A stretch of 64,000 nt of DNA from Ectobacillus antri (GCF_003852715.1 NZ_RIAV01000004.1:124001-188000); one strand, 5' to 3'. Numbered from the stretch's first letter, positions 35,458 to 43,992 are shown. Program-made: numbers and translations. Notes: generated from the sequence alone by a model not told the origin.

Positions 35458-35874
35458 GTGAACAAAGAGCAGTACCAAATTATCAACATGCAAATGAAAC
35501 ATGAAGAGCATCAAGTTATGAAGGAAATTGGTTTATTGCTCCAGGAACTGCAAAATGTAACCACACAGAAAGAACGAGAGTTATATCGTTTAACTTCTCG
35601 CTCAAGAATGTTACAAACGGGAGCAGACGTTGCAGGAGGAATTCTTTCTTTACATACATTCGCACCTGATAGATTAAAAGAGTATGATAAACGAATTTTA
35701 AAAATTCGAGAATTTATACAAAAAAATGAAACGATCTTGCAGCAAATTCGAGAAAAACAAAAAGTGGTACAAGGGCTGTTTGTGGAACAGGTGCGGGAGC
35801 ACGAACGAGAAATGACAAAAAAAGAAGAACGTCATCTATTAGATTTTAAGATGTGTTTAGCAGTTGCTAAGTAG
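35458..35874 (+). CDS. fliJ: FliJ-like flagellar export protein
   Basis: 138-residue continuous coiled coil, charged, located after fliI and before fliK, the FliJ position. FliJ is the central stalk of the export ATPase. Sequence conservation is low, so the call is positional. GTG start with AAAGGAG. Confidence 0.72.
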   Translation: MNKEQYQIINMQMKHEEHQVMKEIGLLLQELQNVTTQKERELYRLTSRSRMLQTGADVAGGILSLHTFAPDRLKEYDKRILKIREFIQKNETILQQIREKQKVVQGLFVEQVREHEREMTKKEERHLLDFKMCLAVAK

Positions 35875-35889
35875 TAAAGGAGATTATAA

Positions 35890-37047
35890 ATGAATATACA
35901 AATGCAAGTTGCAGAAATGCTATCGCTATATCCAGTGAAAAAACCTCAAACGCCTTTATACGATATACAAAATTTACATAATGTAAATGGTTTTTTCGAT
36001 ATGAATATGCTTCCAAAAGTAAACGAAGTAAGTTCAAAAATTGATGCAGCGGAATTAAGTAGTGCACATTCAAAAAGCAAAGACGTTCTACTTTTGACTA
36101 GATCGGTTTCTGATATAGATTATACAGTTTTCTCTTTGTCGGACTTGAATCTTTTGTCCGCTGTATCTAAGCAACAACTTGAATTGGAGAAAGTAAAACA
36201 GGACGAAGCAAGTTTGGTTCCACTGATACTAGCTCTGCAACAAGCACAAGAACAATATGGCAATATCAAAATTGACCAGCTACCAAACAATATACAAACT
36301 GATATATTGAATGCCTTACAGGTAAGACAAGATATACAATATTCTTATTTATTTTCCGAAGACACTACTGGAAGCTTATTGCAAAAATTAGAGGCACAAC
36401 AAGTAATTTCTACGGAAGTATACAATATTTTTATTCCTAAAAGAAATATAGGTGACCAATCAGATTTAGATAGGATTCTCGATACTAACGATTTCCAAAG
36501 CGAATTGTTATCAGGGAATGAAGGTAGATCTAATGATACATTTGTGGGTATGGTGGATTCTATTGCTAACAACGAACAAGTATCCATAGTTCATCTAACG
36601 GAAAAAGACAGTGTTGGTGTACAGAGTGAGAAACTAAATATATCTTCTTTGCAACATCAACTTCACTCCAAAATACATGATATTCAAAAATATACTGTAA
36701 AAAGTGACCGTGTACTTTTACAGCTAACACCGGAATCATTGGGATCTTTAGATGTTTATATTAAGAAAAATGGTTCTTTGATTCAAATTCACATAGACAT
36801 TGAAAAGAATGATGCGAAGTCTTCCGTAGAAGCGGTGTTACATGAAATAAAAGAGAGATTGCAAGAACGATCTGTACAAGTTGAAGTAAGTTTCTCTGAA
36901 AAGCATCAGGAAGAGAAAAGAGAGGGAAATGAACAGAGCAGGCAGCAGGAGCGACAATCACAACAACAAAAACAAGAAAAAAAACAAAATGAAGATACTA
37001 ATATGATATTTCATGGATTACTAGGGGGGGCAGAAAATGAAGATTGA
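35890..37047 (+). CDS. fliK: Flagellar hook-length control protein FliK
   Basis: 385 residues. A long poorly conserved ruler region is followed by the FliK C-terminal domain (VLLQLTPESLGSLDVYIKKN) and a Gln/Glu/Lys-rich tail (about 345-375). It sets hook length and switches export specificity. ATG after AAAGGAG; overlaps flgD by 11 nt. Confidence 0.86.
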   Translation: MNIQMQVAEMLSLYPVKKPQTPLYDIQNLHNVNGFFDMNMLPKVNEVSSKIDAAELSSAHSKSKDVLLLTRSVSDIDYTVFSLSDLNLLSAVSKQQLELEKVKQDEASLVPLILALQQAQEQYGNIKIDQLPNNIQTDILNALQVRQDIQYSYLFSEDTTGSLLQKLEAQQVISTEVYNIFIPKRNIGDQSDLDRILDTNDFQSELLSGNEGRSNDTFVGMVDSIANNEQVSIVHLTEKDSVGVQSEKLNISSLQHQLHSKIHDIQKYTVKSDRVLLQLTPESLGSLDVYIKKNGSLIQIHIDIEKNDAKSSVEAVLHEIKERLQERSVQVEVSFSEKHQEEKREGNEQSRQQERQSQQQKQEKKQNEDTNMIFHGLLGGAENED

Positions 37048-37465
37048 TGGCAATAGCATCTATACGCCAGTTACACAAAAAACGCAACAAAGTGTAACGC
37101 AAGGTATGATGCGGAAAGATGACTTTCTCAAACTTTTTTTAACAAGCTTACAATATCAAGATCCTTCTAATGCAATGGATATGAATCAGATGATGAATCA
37201 AATGTCACAATTGTCATTGATGGAGCAAGTGCAAAATATGACAAAATCAATTGAGACGTTCTCAAATGCTGTTCAGTCCAATGCAATTGAGGGTGGGATG
37301 AAATTTTTAGGTAAGGAAGTCGAGGCTGCAAGTGAAAGTGGGGAAGTAATTGTAGGAACAGTGGATCAAATTCGCCTAAGTGGTGGTAGCATTCAGTTAG
37401 TTATTGGTGACCAAATCATTTCTATGCAACAAGTTATTTCAGTAAAAAACAAAATTGAGAAGTAA
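37037..37465 (+). CDS. flgD: Hook assembly scaffold FlgD
   Basis: 142 residues with the FlgD motif DDFLKLFLTSLQYQDPSNAM and a following Met/Gln-rich stretch. Caps the growing hook. Lacks the long C-terminal Ig-like domain of enteric FlgD. Ribosome site AGGGGGGG. Confidence 0.93.
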   Translation: MKIDGNSIYTPVTQKTQQSVTQGMMRKDDFLKLFLTSLQYQDPSNAMDMNQMMNQMSQLSLMEQVQNMTKSIETFSNAVQSNAIEGGMKFLGKEVEAASESGEVIVGTVDQIRLSGGSIQLVIGDQIISMQQVISVKNKIEK

Positions 37466-37477
37466 GGAGAAATTAAG

Positions 37478-38725
37478 ATGATTCAGTCATTGTATACGAG
37501 TATTTCAGGTATGAAAACGTACCAAGAAGCATTGAGCGTTACATCTAATAATATTGCCAATTCACAAACTGTTGGATATAAAAGACAAAAAGCAATATTT
37601 GATGATTTGTTATATCGAACTACATCAGGATCAAAAGGAGATGATAAGTACGCTGGAACAAATGCAAAGAGTATAGGTAGTGGCGTAAAGCTAAGTGGTG
37701 TTAACACGGACTATACGAGTGGTGTTCTAACCTTAACAGGTGGGAAGACAGATGTAGCTTTTGAGGGAGCAGGTTTTTTCCTACTTGGAGATACGAATGG
37801 AGCAAATAATACGTATACACGTAAAGGAACATTCTCTATATCTGCGGATAATCGCCTTGTGAATGCAGAAGGAAAATATGTCTTGGGTTATGGGACGGTA
37901 GCAGGTACAAATAATATTGATTTTTCCAAAAGTCCGCAACCAATTTCAATCCCTTTAGGTACAGCAGTAGCAGGTCAAGAAACTAACTTTGGTAAAATTT
38001 CAGGAAATTTGGCTAAAGATGAACCGACAACTAAAATTCAGTTTCCGGTGTATGATGTAGCTGGAAACAAGCAAATGTTGGATGTAACGTTTACAGAAAA
38101 TCCAGACGGATCGGTTTCATTTAGTGCTACTATTGATGGAAGTGCTACCCAAATTATCACAGGAACACCGGATGGGTTAGGTGGATATGTCGAATCTACG
38201 CAACCAACAGGCACCATCATATTTGATGCACAAGGAAACTCAAGTAATGATGAAGAGAGAAGATATGTTGAGATTGGAGGTAAAAGGATTGAGTTAAACC
38301 TAACTGATATTACTCGTTATCCAACGGATAAAACATTAAAGGTTACTGATGTAACGGGTAGAGCAGCAAGCATTCCTACAGATTTTGCTATTACTGATGG
38401 TGGTTATGTTATGGTTAAATATTCAGACGGTAGTGTAAAAACAGCTGGACAGTTGGCAGTGGCAACGTTTCCGAACGAAAAAGGTTTGGAGAAAATAGGG
38501 AATGGTAATTATGTCGAGGGACCTTCAGCAGGAAACGTTAGTATTGGTGTATCCGGGCAAAACGGCGCAGGTATTGTACGAGGCGGTGCGACAGAGGGCT
38601 CTAACGTAGACTTATCAACAGAGTTTGTTGACTTAATGGTATATCAGCGTGGTTTCCAAGGAAATTCTAAAGTAATTAAAGTATCTGATGAAGTGTTAAA
38701 CGATATTGTAAACCTAATTCGTTAA
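37478..38725 (+). CDS. flgE: Flagellar hook protein FlgE
   Basis: 415 residues: N-terminal YTSISGMKTYQEALSVTSNN and C-terminal VDLSTEFVDLMVYQRGFQGN hallmark segments enclose variable hook-surface domains. ATG after AAGGAG. Confidence 0.94.
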   Translation: MIQSLYTSISGMKTYQEALSVTSNNIANSQTVGYKRQKAIFDDLLYRTTSGSKGDDKYAGTNAKSIGSGVKLSGVNTDYTSGVLTLTGGKTDVAFEGAGFFLLGDTNGANNTYTRKGTFSISADNRLVNAEGKYVLGYGTVAGTNNIDFSKSPQPISIPLGTAVAGQETNFGKISGNLAKDEPTTKIQFPVYDVAGNKQMLDVTFTENPDGSVSFSATIDGSATQIITGTPDGLGGYVESTQPTGTIIFDAQGNSSNDEERRYVEIGGKRIELNLTDITRYPTDKTLKVTDVTGRAASIPTDFAITDGGYVMVKYSDGSVKTAGQLAVATFPNEKGLEKIGNGNYVEGPSAGNVSIGVSGQNGAGIVRGGATEGSNVDLSTEFVDLMVYQRGFQGNSKVIKVSDEVLNDIVNLIR

Positions 38726-38743
38726 TAAAAAGGGGATTTCACT

Positions 38744-39073
38744 ATGACAACACGTGAGGAGCGTATCCTGAGTTTACCGTTTTTTCAGGATAAGCAATTG
38801 CTGGCAAAGCAAATTATACAGTTTGAAAAAGAAACGGGAGTCTACTTACCGAATCAGTTTGAAGTCAAGCAAATTCCTCCGTATGAGTTTGGCGAACGCA
38901 AAGCGGTAATAGGAAGAGTACATGCCTTTTATTTTATCGGCATTTGCAAGGAGGGTGTTTGGCAATACCAAGCTTTTGCAAATGAAATGAAGTGCAAGGA
39001 GTTTTTTATCGCGCTGCCCGGTGAGGACAAAGAGCTTGCTTTTTGGCTAAACAATATTGAATTGCTGGCATAG
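38744..39073 (+). CDS. Small protein in flagellar cluster, possibly DUF3964
   Basis: 109-residue soluble protein (REERILSLPFFQDKQLLAKQ ... FWLNNIELLA). It resembles a B. cereus group family I think is DUF3964, of unknown function. ATG after AAAAGGGG, 18 nt from flgE and 11 nt before the next gene, so part of the same operon. Confidence 0.65.
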   Translation: MTTREERILSLPFFQDKQLLAKQIIQFEKETGVYLPNQFEVKQIPPYEFGERKAVIGRVHAFYFIGICKEGVWQYQAFANEMKCKEFFIALPGEDKELAFWLNNIELLA

Positions 39074-39084
39074 GGGGAACTGCG

Positions 39085-39558
39085 ATGAATAAGTACCGTG
39101 TTACGTTTTTAACAGCAGAGGGCTTGGAGCAACGAAGCATTATGGAGGGGCATAATCTGCCTGATCTTATTCAAAAAGTAGAGCGAATTATGTCAGACCC
39201 GCTCGGCTATTTTACAAATGATAAAAACAACTGCTATTTTCAAGTGATTCGAGAGAATATATCTTACATTCAATATGAACTCTTGTTTTCAAATACACCG
39301 ATTCATTTTGAACGGATTAAAGAATTACCGTCTGCCGTGTTTCAACAGTTGTTTGTAAAAGTGCCAAATCCAGAAGTGTATGCTTTGGCATGCAAAGGTC
39401 TGGACCTTGCTACAAAGGAGCGGATGCTTTCAGAAATGCCACTCGCGTTTCGTACGTCTGTAGAAGCAACTTTACAACAAACTGTAGATGCAACAACAGC
39501 AGAGGTATATGAAGCGCAATCACTACTACTGCATGAATTAACGGATATTACAAGATAA
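39085..39558 (+). CDS. Small protein with FliG C-terminus-like end
   Basis: 157 residues. The first ~90 are an unrecognised alpha/beta region. Residues about 93-157 (EVYALACKGLDLATKERMLS, then AEVYEAQSLLLHELTDI) follow the FliG C-terminal pattern LxLAxKGAxEExxxxILSxM...VxxxDVExAQxxI. It could be a diverged FliG-C paralogue competing for or modulating the rotor (inference). ATG with AGGGGG upstream, in the flgE-cheV operon. Confidence 0.65.
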   Translation: MNKYRVTFLTAEGLEQRSIMEGHNLPDLIQKVERIMSDPLGYFTNDKNNCYFQVIRENISYIQYELLFSNTPIHFERIKELPSAVFQQLFVKVPNPEVYALACKGLDLATKERMLSEMPLAFRTSVEATLQQTVDATTAEVYEAQSLLLHELTDITR

Positions 39559-39685
39559 CTAGTATTTCAAATTGAAAATGAGAGGGAAACGTAGCGAAAT
39601 AGCTAAGGCTTACATGGTGAATTTATTTCTCCTCTCTCTATATAAAACATACGCACTATTGATACAGGCGTGGAAGGGGATTACT

Positions 39686-40597
39686 ATGTCACAAAGTATT
39701 TTATTAGAAAGCGGCACAAATGAACTGGAGATTGTTACATATACGATTGGAGAAAGCTTATTTAGTATTAATGTAATGAAAGTGCGCGAAATTATTAATC
39801 CAATGCCTGTAACAGCGGTTCCGCAGGCGCATACTGCTGTAGAAGGCGTGGTACAGGTGCGAGGTGAAATCTTACCGGTTATCAATTTGGCGCAGTGCTT
39901 AAACATTGAAAGCATAAAACCATTGGAAGAAACAAAGTTCATCATTGCTGAATTGAATCAAATGAAGGTAATCTTTCGCGTGGATGAAGTACATCGCATT
40001 CAGCGTATTTCATGGGAACAAATCGAAGAGCCTGGTTCTTTGTCTATGGGTCTTGAGGAAACAACGTCCGGTATTGTGAAGCTAGAAGGCAAAATTGTAC
40101 TTCTATTGGACTATGAAAAAATTGTCGTAGAAATCAGCGATTCTTCGGGCTATGAAGCGAAAAAACTACCAAACAATGAAGATGGTTTAAATCGTGGAGA
40201 CAAGGTTATTTATATTGCTGAGGATTCTCATATGTTAAGACAAATCTTAGAGCAAACTTTAACTGCAGCCGGCTATAAAAAGCTACAATTCTTCAGCAAT
40301 GGAGCAGAAGCGCTTGAGCAAATTGAAAAGCTTGCGAAAGAGCAAGGAGAGGGTATGCACGACCATTTAAATCTATTAATTACCGACATCGAGATGCCGA
40401 AAATGGATGGCCATCATCTTACAAAAACGGTAAAAGAACACCCGATTGCACGCACGTTGCCAGTTATCATTTTCTCTTCGTTAATTACAAACGAATTGTA
40501 TCATAAAGGTGAAGCCGTAGGAGCAGATGCACAGGTAAGTAAGCCTGATATTGAGAAGTTAGTAGGCTTGGTGGATCAGTTTATTTTTAATGTGTAA
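39686..40597 (+). CDS. cheV: Chemotaxis coupling protein CheV
   Basis: 303 residues: CheW-like domain (IVTYTIGESLFSINVMKVRE; AVEGVVQVRGEILPVINL) and C-terminal receiver domain with Asp in LLITDIEMPKMDGHHL. Couples receptors to CheA and adapts through phosphorylation. ATG 39686 has GGAAGGGG; upstream in-frame codons are untranslated leader. Confidence 0.93.
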   Translation: MSQSILLESGTNELEIVTYTIGESLFSINVMKVREIINPMPVTAVPQAHTAVEGVVQVRGEILPVINLAQCLNIESIKPLEETKFIIAELNQMKVIFRVDEVHRIQRISWEQIEEPGSLSMGLEETTSGIVKLEGKIVLLLDYEKIVVEISDSSGYEAKKLPNNEDGLNRGDKVIYIAEDSHMLRQILEQTLTAAGYKKLQFFSNGAEALEQIEKLAKEQGEGMHDHLNLLITDIEMPKMDGHHLTKTVKEHPIARTLPVIIFSSLITNELYHKGEAVGADAQVSKPDIEKLVGLVDQFIFNV

Positions 40598-40599
40598 GT

Positions 40600-40633
40600 A
40601 TAAGAGAAGGTAGTGAACGCTACCTTCTCTTAT
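40600..40633 (+). terminator. Hairpin after cheV
   Basis: 13-14 bp perfect stem TAAGAGAAGGTAG / CTACCTTCTCTTA, loop TGAACG, but no T-run afterwards. Confidence 0.65.
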
Positions 40634-40656
40634 ATGTAAATACCACAAGTTTATGA

Positions 40657-40791
40657 CAGCGATAGAAAAATGAAAGCGCAAGAGCTTCGTGCTTTATATC
40701 GTATGGTTTTATCCAATACGAGTTTCTTTTAGGACCGGCTGAAACTGCACACGGACCGTTTTCTTCACTCTTCTAAAAAGAGTGTTTTTTT
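40657..40791 (+). repeat. Dispersed repeat copy A with its own terminator
   Basis: GC-richer block containing AAGCGCAAGAGC, TCGTATGGTTTTAT, TTCTTTTAGGACCGG and CTGCACACGG, ending in a clean terminator: CACTCTT (40766-40772) / AAGAGTG (40778-40784) plus seven T. Aligns by eye with copy B. The terminator hints at a small RNA. Confidence 0.45.
40766..40791 (+). terminator. Orphan intrinsic terminator
   Basis: 7 bp stem CACTCTT / AAGAGTG, loop CTAAA, T-run 40785-40791. No ORF ends here, which suggests a non-coding transcript. Confidence 0.6.
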
Positions 40792-40836
40792 ATTAACTTA
40801 ATCTATATATGTTCAACTATATAAGTCTACATAGTT

Positions 40837-40975
40837 TTTTCGACATAGAAACAGAAAGAAAATCACAGCGCTAGAACGCCTCGCTACGTGTTGTATGGTC
40901 TTATTGAGCGCGTGCAGCTTTTAGTCCTCGCCCGAGTCCACACATCGCCCACTCTTCTCTCCAAACAAAAAAGAT
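40837..40975 (+). repeat. Dispersed repeat copy B
   Basis: CACAGCGCTAGAACGCCTCG, TTGTATGGTCTTAT, CAGCTTTTAGTCCTCG and TCCACACATCG, ending in CACTCTTCT without the T-run stem. Parallel in order to copy A. Confidence 0.45.
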
Positions 40976-41049
40976 TGACGATTTTTCTAGTGGCACGTAT
41001 ATAATAATATTTTTACGTTCTTTTTAAAGAATGAAATTACTAAAATGTA

Positions 41050-41079
41050 TTGACGGATAATTCAAAAATAGGGTACACT
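41050..41079 (+). promoter_or_regulatory. Sigma-A promoter of mogR
   Basis: TTGACG (41050-41055), 18 bp spacer, TACACT (41074-41079). Predicted start about 41086, leader about 54 nt. Confidence 0.65.
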
Positions 41080-41139
41080 ATAGTTAATCAATGAAATTGA
41101 ATATAAAAATGTTCTTTATAAAAAACAAAGGGGCGAAAT

Positions 41140-42060
41140 TTGAAAATGAATCGTAACGATATGATCCATATACTAACAACATTGCAAGACGCTCTATCTG
41201 CTAACATATCTGTAAATGAGTTTGAAGCAACTGCAGCGAAATTTGCAGAGCAATATGGTATACAGGGGGAAGAAGTCATATATTTATATGAAAAAATGGT
41301 CGCGTTTCAAGGTGCTGTAACAGCACTCGGCGGAGAAGAAGCGTATGAAAAATCCGAAACAGTTTGGCTAAAAGAAGAATTAGAACTTTTACTTACTGTA
41401 TATAAGTTCTTTCAAAAGAACGGTATTAGCGTGGTTATCATCTCTGAGCAAATTAGCAATGAGATGTTATCAGTGTTTCCTAAAACGAAAAGCCAATTAC
41501 AAAATACCTACTATAAACTCAGAAATGATAAAATGTCACTTGAAAATACAACAAAACAAAAACCAGGAAGAAAGCCTGGGCAAGAATACAAGAGAAGATC
41601 AAAACGGAAACTGGAAGCTTCACATGCGTTGTTACATAGAGAAGCTGAAGTGCTACGTGATGAGCCGCGCAAAAATCTGGTTCATCTATTATCCGGCATG
41701 ATTCATAACTTTCAAACGATTTCTCAGCACAATGAAGTACGTGAGCGCCAAATGTATCAATTAATAGAAGGGATATATGAGCTTTCAAATCTAGCGGTGG
41801 ATCATGCAAAAGAAAATTATGGTGCAGAAGAAGAGTTAGAGCAATTACGCGCTGAAACAGCACGTCTGAAACAAGAAAAAGAAGAGCTGTTAAGCGGCAT
41901 TCAACATATGACAGCCAACATCAATTCCTTTGTAACAAGCAGCGATATTGAACAAATCAAGGGTTTATCTCAGTTTGTGTATACATGTAAAAGTGATTTG
42001 CATAAGCTTGGTATGTTGCAAGAAGATTCGGAATTACAGAGAGTAACACAAGAAGTGTAA
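41140..42060 (+). CDS. mogR: Motility gene repressor MogR
   Basis: 306 residues, the length of Listeria MogR. The helix-turn-helix region (FFQKNGISVVIISEQISNEM then LQNTYYKLRN) lies at about 85-130, followed by a basic linker (GRKPGQEYKRRSKRK) and a C-terminal coiled coil. MogR binds TTTT-N5-AAAA and represses motility genes in Listeria and the B. cereus group; such sites occur upstream of cheY and fliJ here. TTG 41140 has AAGGGG 6 nt upstream; ATG 41146 is the alternative. Confidence 0.88.
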   Translation: MKMNRNDMIHILTTLQDALSANISVNEFEATAAKFAEQYGIQGEEVIYLYEKMVAFQGAVTALGGEEAYEKSETVWLKEELELLLTVYKFFQKNGISVVIISEQISNEMLSVFPKTKSQLQNTYYKLRNDKMSLENTTKQKPGRKPGQEYKRRSKRKLEASHALLHREAEVLRDEPRKNLVHLLSGMIHNFQTISQHNEVRERQMYQLIEGIYELSNLAVDHAKENYGAEEELEQLRAETARLKQEKEELLSGIQHMTANINSFVTSSDIEQIKGLSQFVYTCKSDLHKLGMLQEDSELQRVTQEV

Positions 42061-42063
42061 GAC

Positions 42064-42234
42064 AAAAAGAGGCCGGGACATAACTGCATTATGTAACTCT
42101 AAAGCCGACAGAATAGAGAATAACGAACACTCATAAAGGAAAAAATCCGAACTAAATCGAATTCTGTGTAGAGAATTCCGACTAATAGTTCGGATTTTTC
42201 TTTGGCTGAAAACCTTTTGTCCTAGCCTCTTTTT
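42064..42234. repeat. Nested long inverted repeat between convergent genes
   Basis: Outer stem AAAAAGAGGC / GCCTCTTTTT plus GGGACA / TGTCCT; inner perfect 14 bp stem at 42141-42154 / 42186-42199 (AAAAATCCGAACTA / TAGTTCGGATTTTT); innermost GAATTCT / AGAATTC. The AGAGGCnGGGACA ends are familiar, from memory, in repeats of Bacillus and other Firmicutes. It probably terminates both mogR and the convergent gene. Confidence 0.65.
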
Positions 42235-42841
42235 ATTGTGTATTGTTGTCGCTAAGCAAATCAGCTATAACAGCACGTATATGAAGTGATTGAGAGTGCC
42301 AGTGTACAGTTTTTTTATTTAGGAGAAGTTCTTTTGTTAAATGGCTAATTTCTTTTGCAGCTTGTCCACTATGAACGTCAATAATCATGCTGTCAATTTG
42401 AGTAACGGCACTTGTTAATAACAAAATATTTTCCTCTAATTGCGCCGCTGCTCCCTGCAATTGTGAACGTGTCACTGCGATTGTATGTAGTAGGTTATGC
42501 ATTTTGTCATATTGTTTAGAAGTACGAGAAGCTTGCGGTTGTAATACTTTTATTTTCTTTTTATCATTCTCTGTTGTAGAGGTAGATGAACTTGTTATCA
42601 TCTTATTTTGTGATGAATGCAGCGTCTGAGAGATAGATAACAGCGAAGCATCTGTGCGTCGTACATCCTCCAATTCACTTTTATAATCTTCTATATAAGA
42701 ATGTAAAATATCTCGCTCAGACTGTAGTTGCATTGATAAATCTTGCATATTTTCATGCTGTATTTCACCCTGTTTTTTAGAAGTAGCAGAATCTTGCTGA
42801 TAAGAGGAGAAGCTTGATACAGCAGTACGACTCATTATCAT
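42233..42841 (-). CDS. Hypothetical coiled-coil protein downstream of flagellin
   Basis: 202 residues, Ser/Gln-rich and helical with no signal peptide: SRTAVSSFSSYQQDSATSKK N-terminus, a coil at about 30-75, and helices at 120-175. Its size and low complexity would suit an export chaperone or secreted flagellar accessory (inference only). ATG 42841 has AGGAG 9 nt upstream. Separated from flagellin by a terminator. Confidence 0.65.
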   Translation of the reverse strand: MIMSRTAVSSFSSYQQDSATSKKQGEIQHENMQDLSMQLQSERDILHSYIEDYKSELEDVRRTDASLLSISQTLHSSQNKMITSSSTSTTENDKKKIKVLQPQASRTSKQYDKMHNLLHTIAVTRSQLQGAAAQLEENILLLTSAVTQIDSMIIDVHSGQAAKEISHLTKELLLNKKTVHWHSQSLHIRAVIADLLSDNNTQ

Positions 42842-42870
42842 ATGTGTAATCTCCTAGTATATAATTTAAA

Positions 42871-42903
42871 AAATACCTTTTCCGTAGGGAAAAGGTATTT
42901 TTA
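42871..42903. terminator. Terminator after flagellin
   Basis: 13 bp stem AAATACCTTTTCC / GGAAAAGGTATTT with loop GTAG; T-rich flank on both strands. It terminates hag on the minus strand. Confidence 0.85.
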
Positions 42904-42910
42904 TAAAGCA

Positions 42911-43741
42911 TTAACCTTGAAGCAATTTGCTTACAGCTTGTGCGCTTTGGTTTGCTTGAGAAAGCATGCTTACGCCAGCTTCGGAAAGGATTTTGTATTT
43001 TGTCATTTCAGACATTTCTTTTGCCATGTCAGCATCTTCAATACGAGAAGCAGAAGCTGCCATGTTTGTTGCTTCGCTGTTGATATTAGAAATGTTGTAA
43101 TCAAGTCGGTTTAACGTAGCACCAAGCTCTGCACGACCAGTTGCAACTTTTGTAAGAGCTGTATCAAGTGCAGTTACAGCTGCTAGAGCACCTGTAGAGA
43201 TGTCTAGACCGTTAACACCTAGAGTAGTTGTATCTGTTTTTGCTTTTGTTAAATCAACAGTAATTTGTTGACCTGCAGTATCACCATCATAAGTCTGGAT
43301 AGAAACTATACCAGCAGTTCCTGCAGAACCATCTAGTAGCTTAGCGCCATTAAATTTAGTGTTATCAGTGATGTATGTGATTTGGTCAGTTAATTGCTGA
43401 AATTCACCCTGTAGAGCAGATTTATCAGTTGTATCATTAGTTCCGTTAGCTGCTTGAACTGCTAGGTCGCGCATGCGCACTAAGATATTAGATACAGAGC
43501 TAAGAGCAGACTCAGCTGTTTGAATCATAGAAATACCATCTTGCGTATTACGAGCTGCAACACCTAAACCGCTCTCTTTCGCACGCATACGAGTTGCAAT
43601 CGCAAGACCTGCTGCATCGTCAGAAGCACTGTTGATACGCTTACCACTGGAAAGACGATTCATTGCTTGATCCATTTTAGCTTGGTTTTGACGCATGTAC
43701 TCTTGTGTTTTCATGCTGTTAATGTTCGTATTAATTTTCAT
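42911..43741 (-). CDS. hag: Flagellin
   Basis: 276 residues. Conserved N-terminal D0/D1 (MNRLSSGKRINSASDDAAGL) and C-terminal D1/D0 (MAKEMSEMTKYKILSEAGVS) flank a short variable centre (about 130-200). Main filament subunit. It is the only flagellin gene in the window, although B. cereus relatives often carry several in tandem. ATG preceded by GGGGGT. Confidence 0.96.
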   Translation of the reverse strand: MKINTNINSMKTQEYMRQNQAKMDQAMNRLSSGKRINSASDDAAGLAIATRMRAKESGLGVAARNTQDGISMIQTAESALSSVSNILVRMRDLAVQAANGTNDTTDKSALQGEFQQLTDQITYITDNTKFNGAKLLDGSAGTAGIVSIQTYDGDTAGQQITVDLTKAKTDTTTLGVNGLDISTGALAAVTALDTALTKVATGRAELGATLNRLDYNISNINSEATNMAASASRIEDADMAKEMSEMTKYKILSEAGVSMLSQANQSAQAVSKLLQG

Positions 43742-43820
43742 GAGTATGTACCCCCATACAATTTTTATAATTAATTTTTCTGATTATGTAAAAATAGTTA
43801 GAAAAATTAATTACACCTTT

Positions 43821-43849
43821 ATTGTAGTTTTCCGATATCTCTTTGTCAA
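43821..43849 (-). promoter_or_regulatory. Strong sigma-A promoter of flagellin
   Basis: On the minus strand: TTGACA (43849-43844), 17 bp spacer, TACAAT (43826-43821). Start about 43814, leader about 70 nt. The flagellin gene therefore need not depend on a motility sigma factor. Confidence 0.8.
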
Positions 43850-43992
43850 CGTCAAATTCTAATGATTAAATATAATAAAATATGATTTTAACAATATTTT
43901 ATATTTTCTTCACAATCTATTTACTATTCGTATTGCAAAGTGTAATAAAAAAATCTAATATTATAGTATCATCATGAATAATAGGTGAATCT

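Larger units (their letters stand above)
40598..41139. other. Long intergenic region between cheV and mogR
   Basis: About 540 bp with no ORF. In order: the cheV hairpin, repeat copy A ending in an intrinsic terminator, repeat copy B, and the mogR promoter with a ~50 nt leader. Confidence 0.6.

Noticed and set aside
40598-41139. Repeat region before mogR as an insertion sequence or CRISPR array
   Set aside because: No transposase, terminal repeats or regularly spaced identical units; only two diverged blocks.
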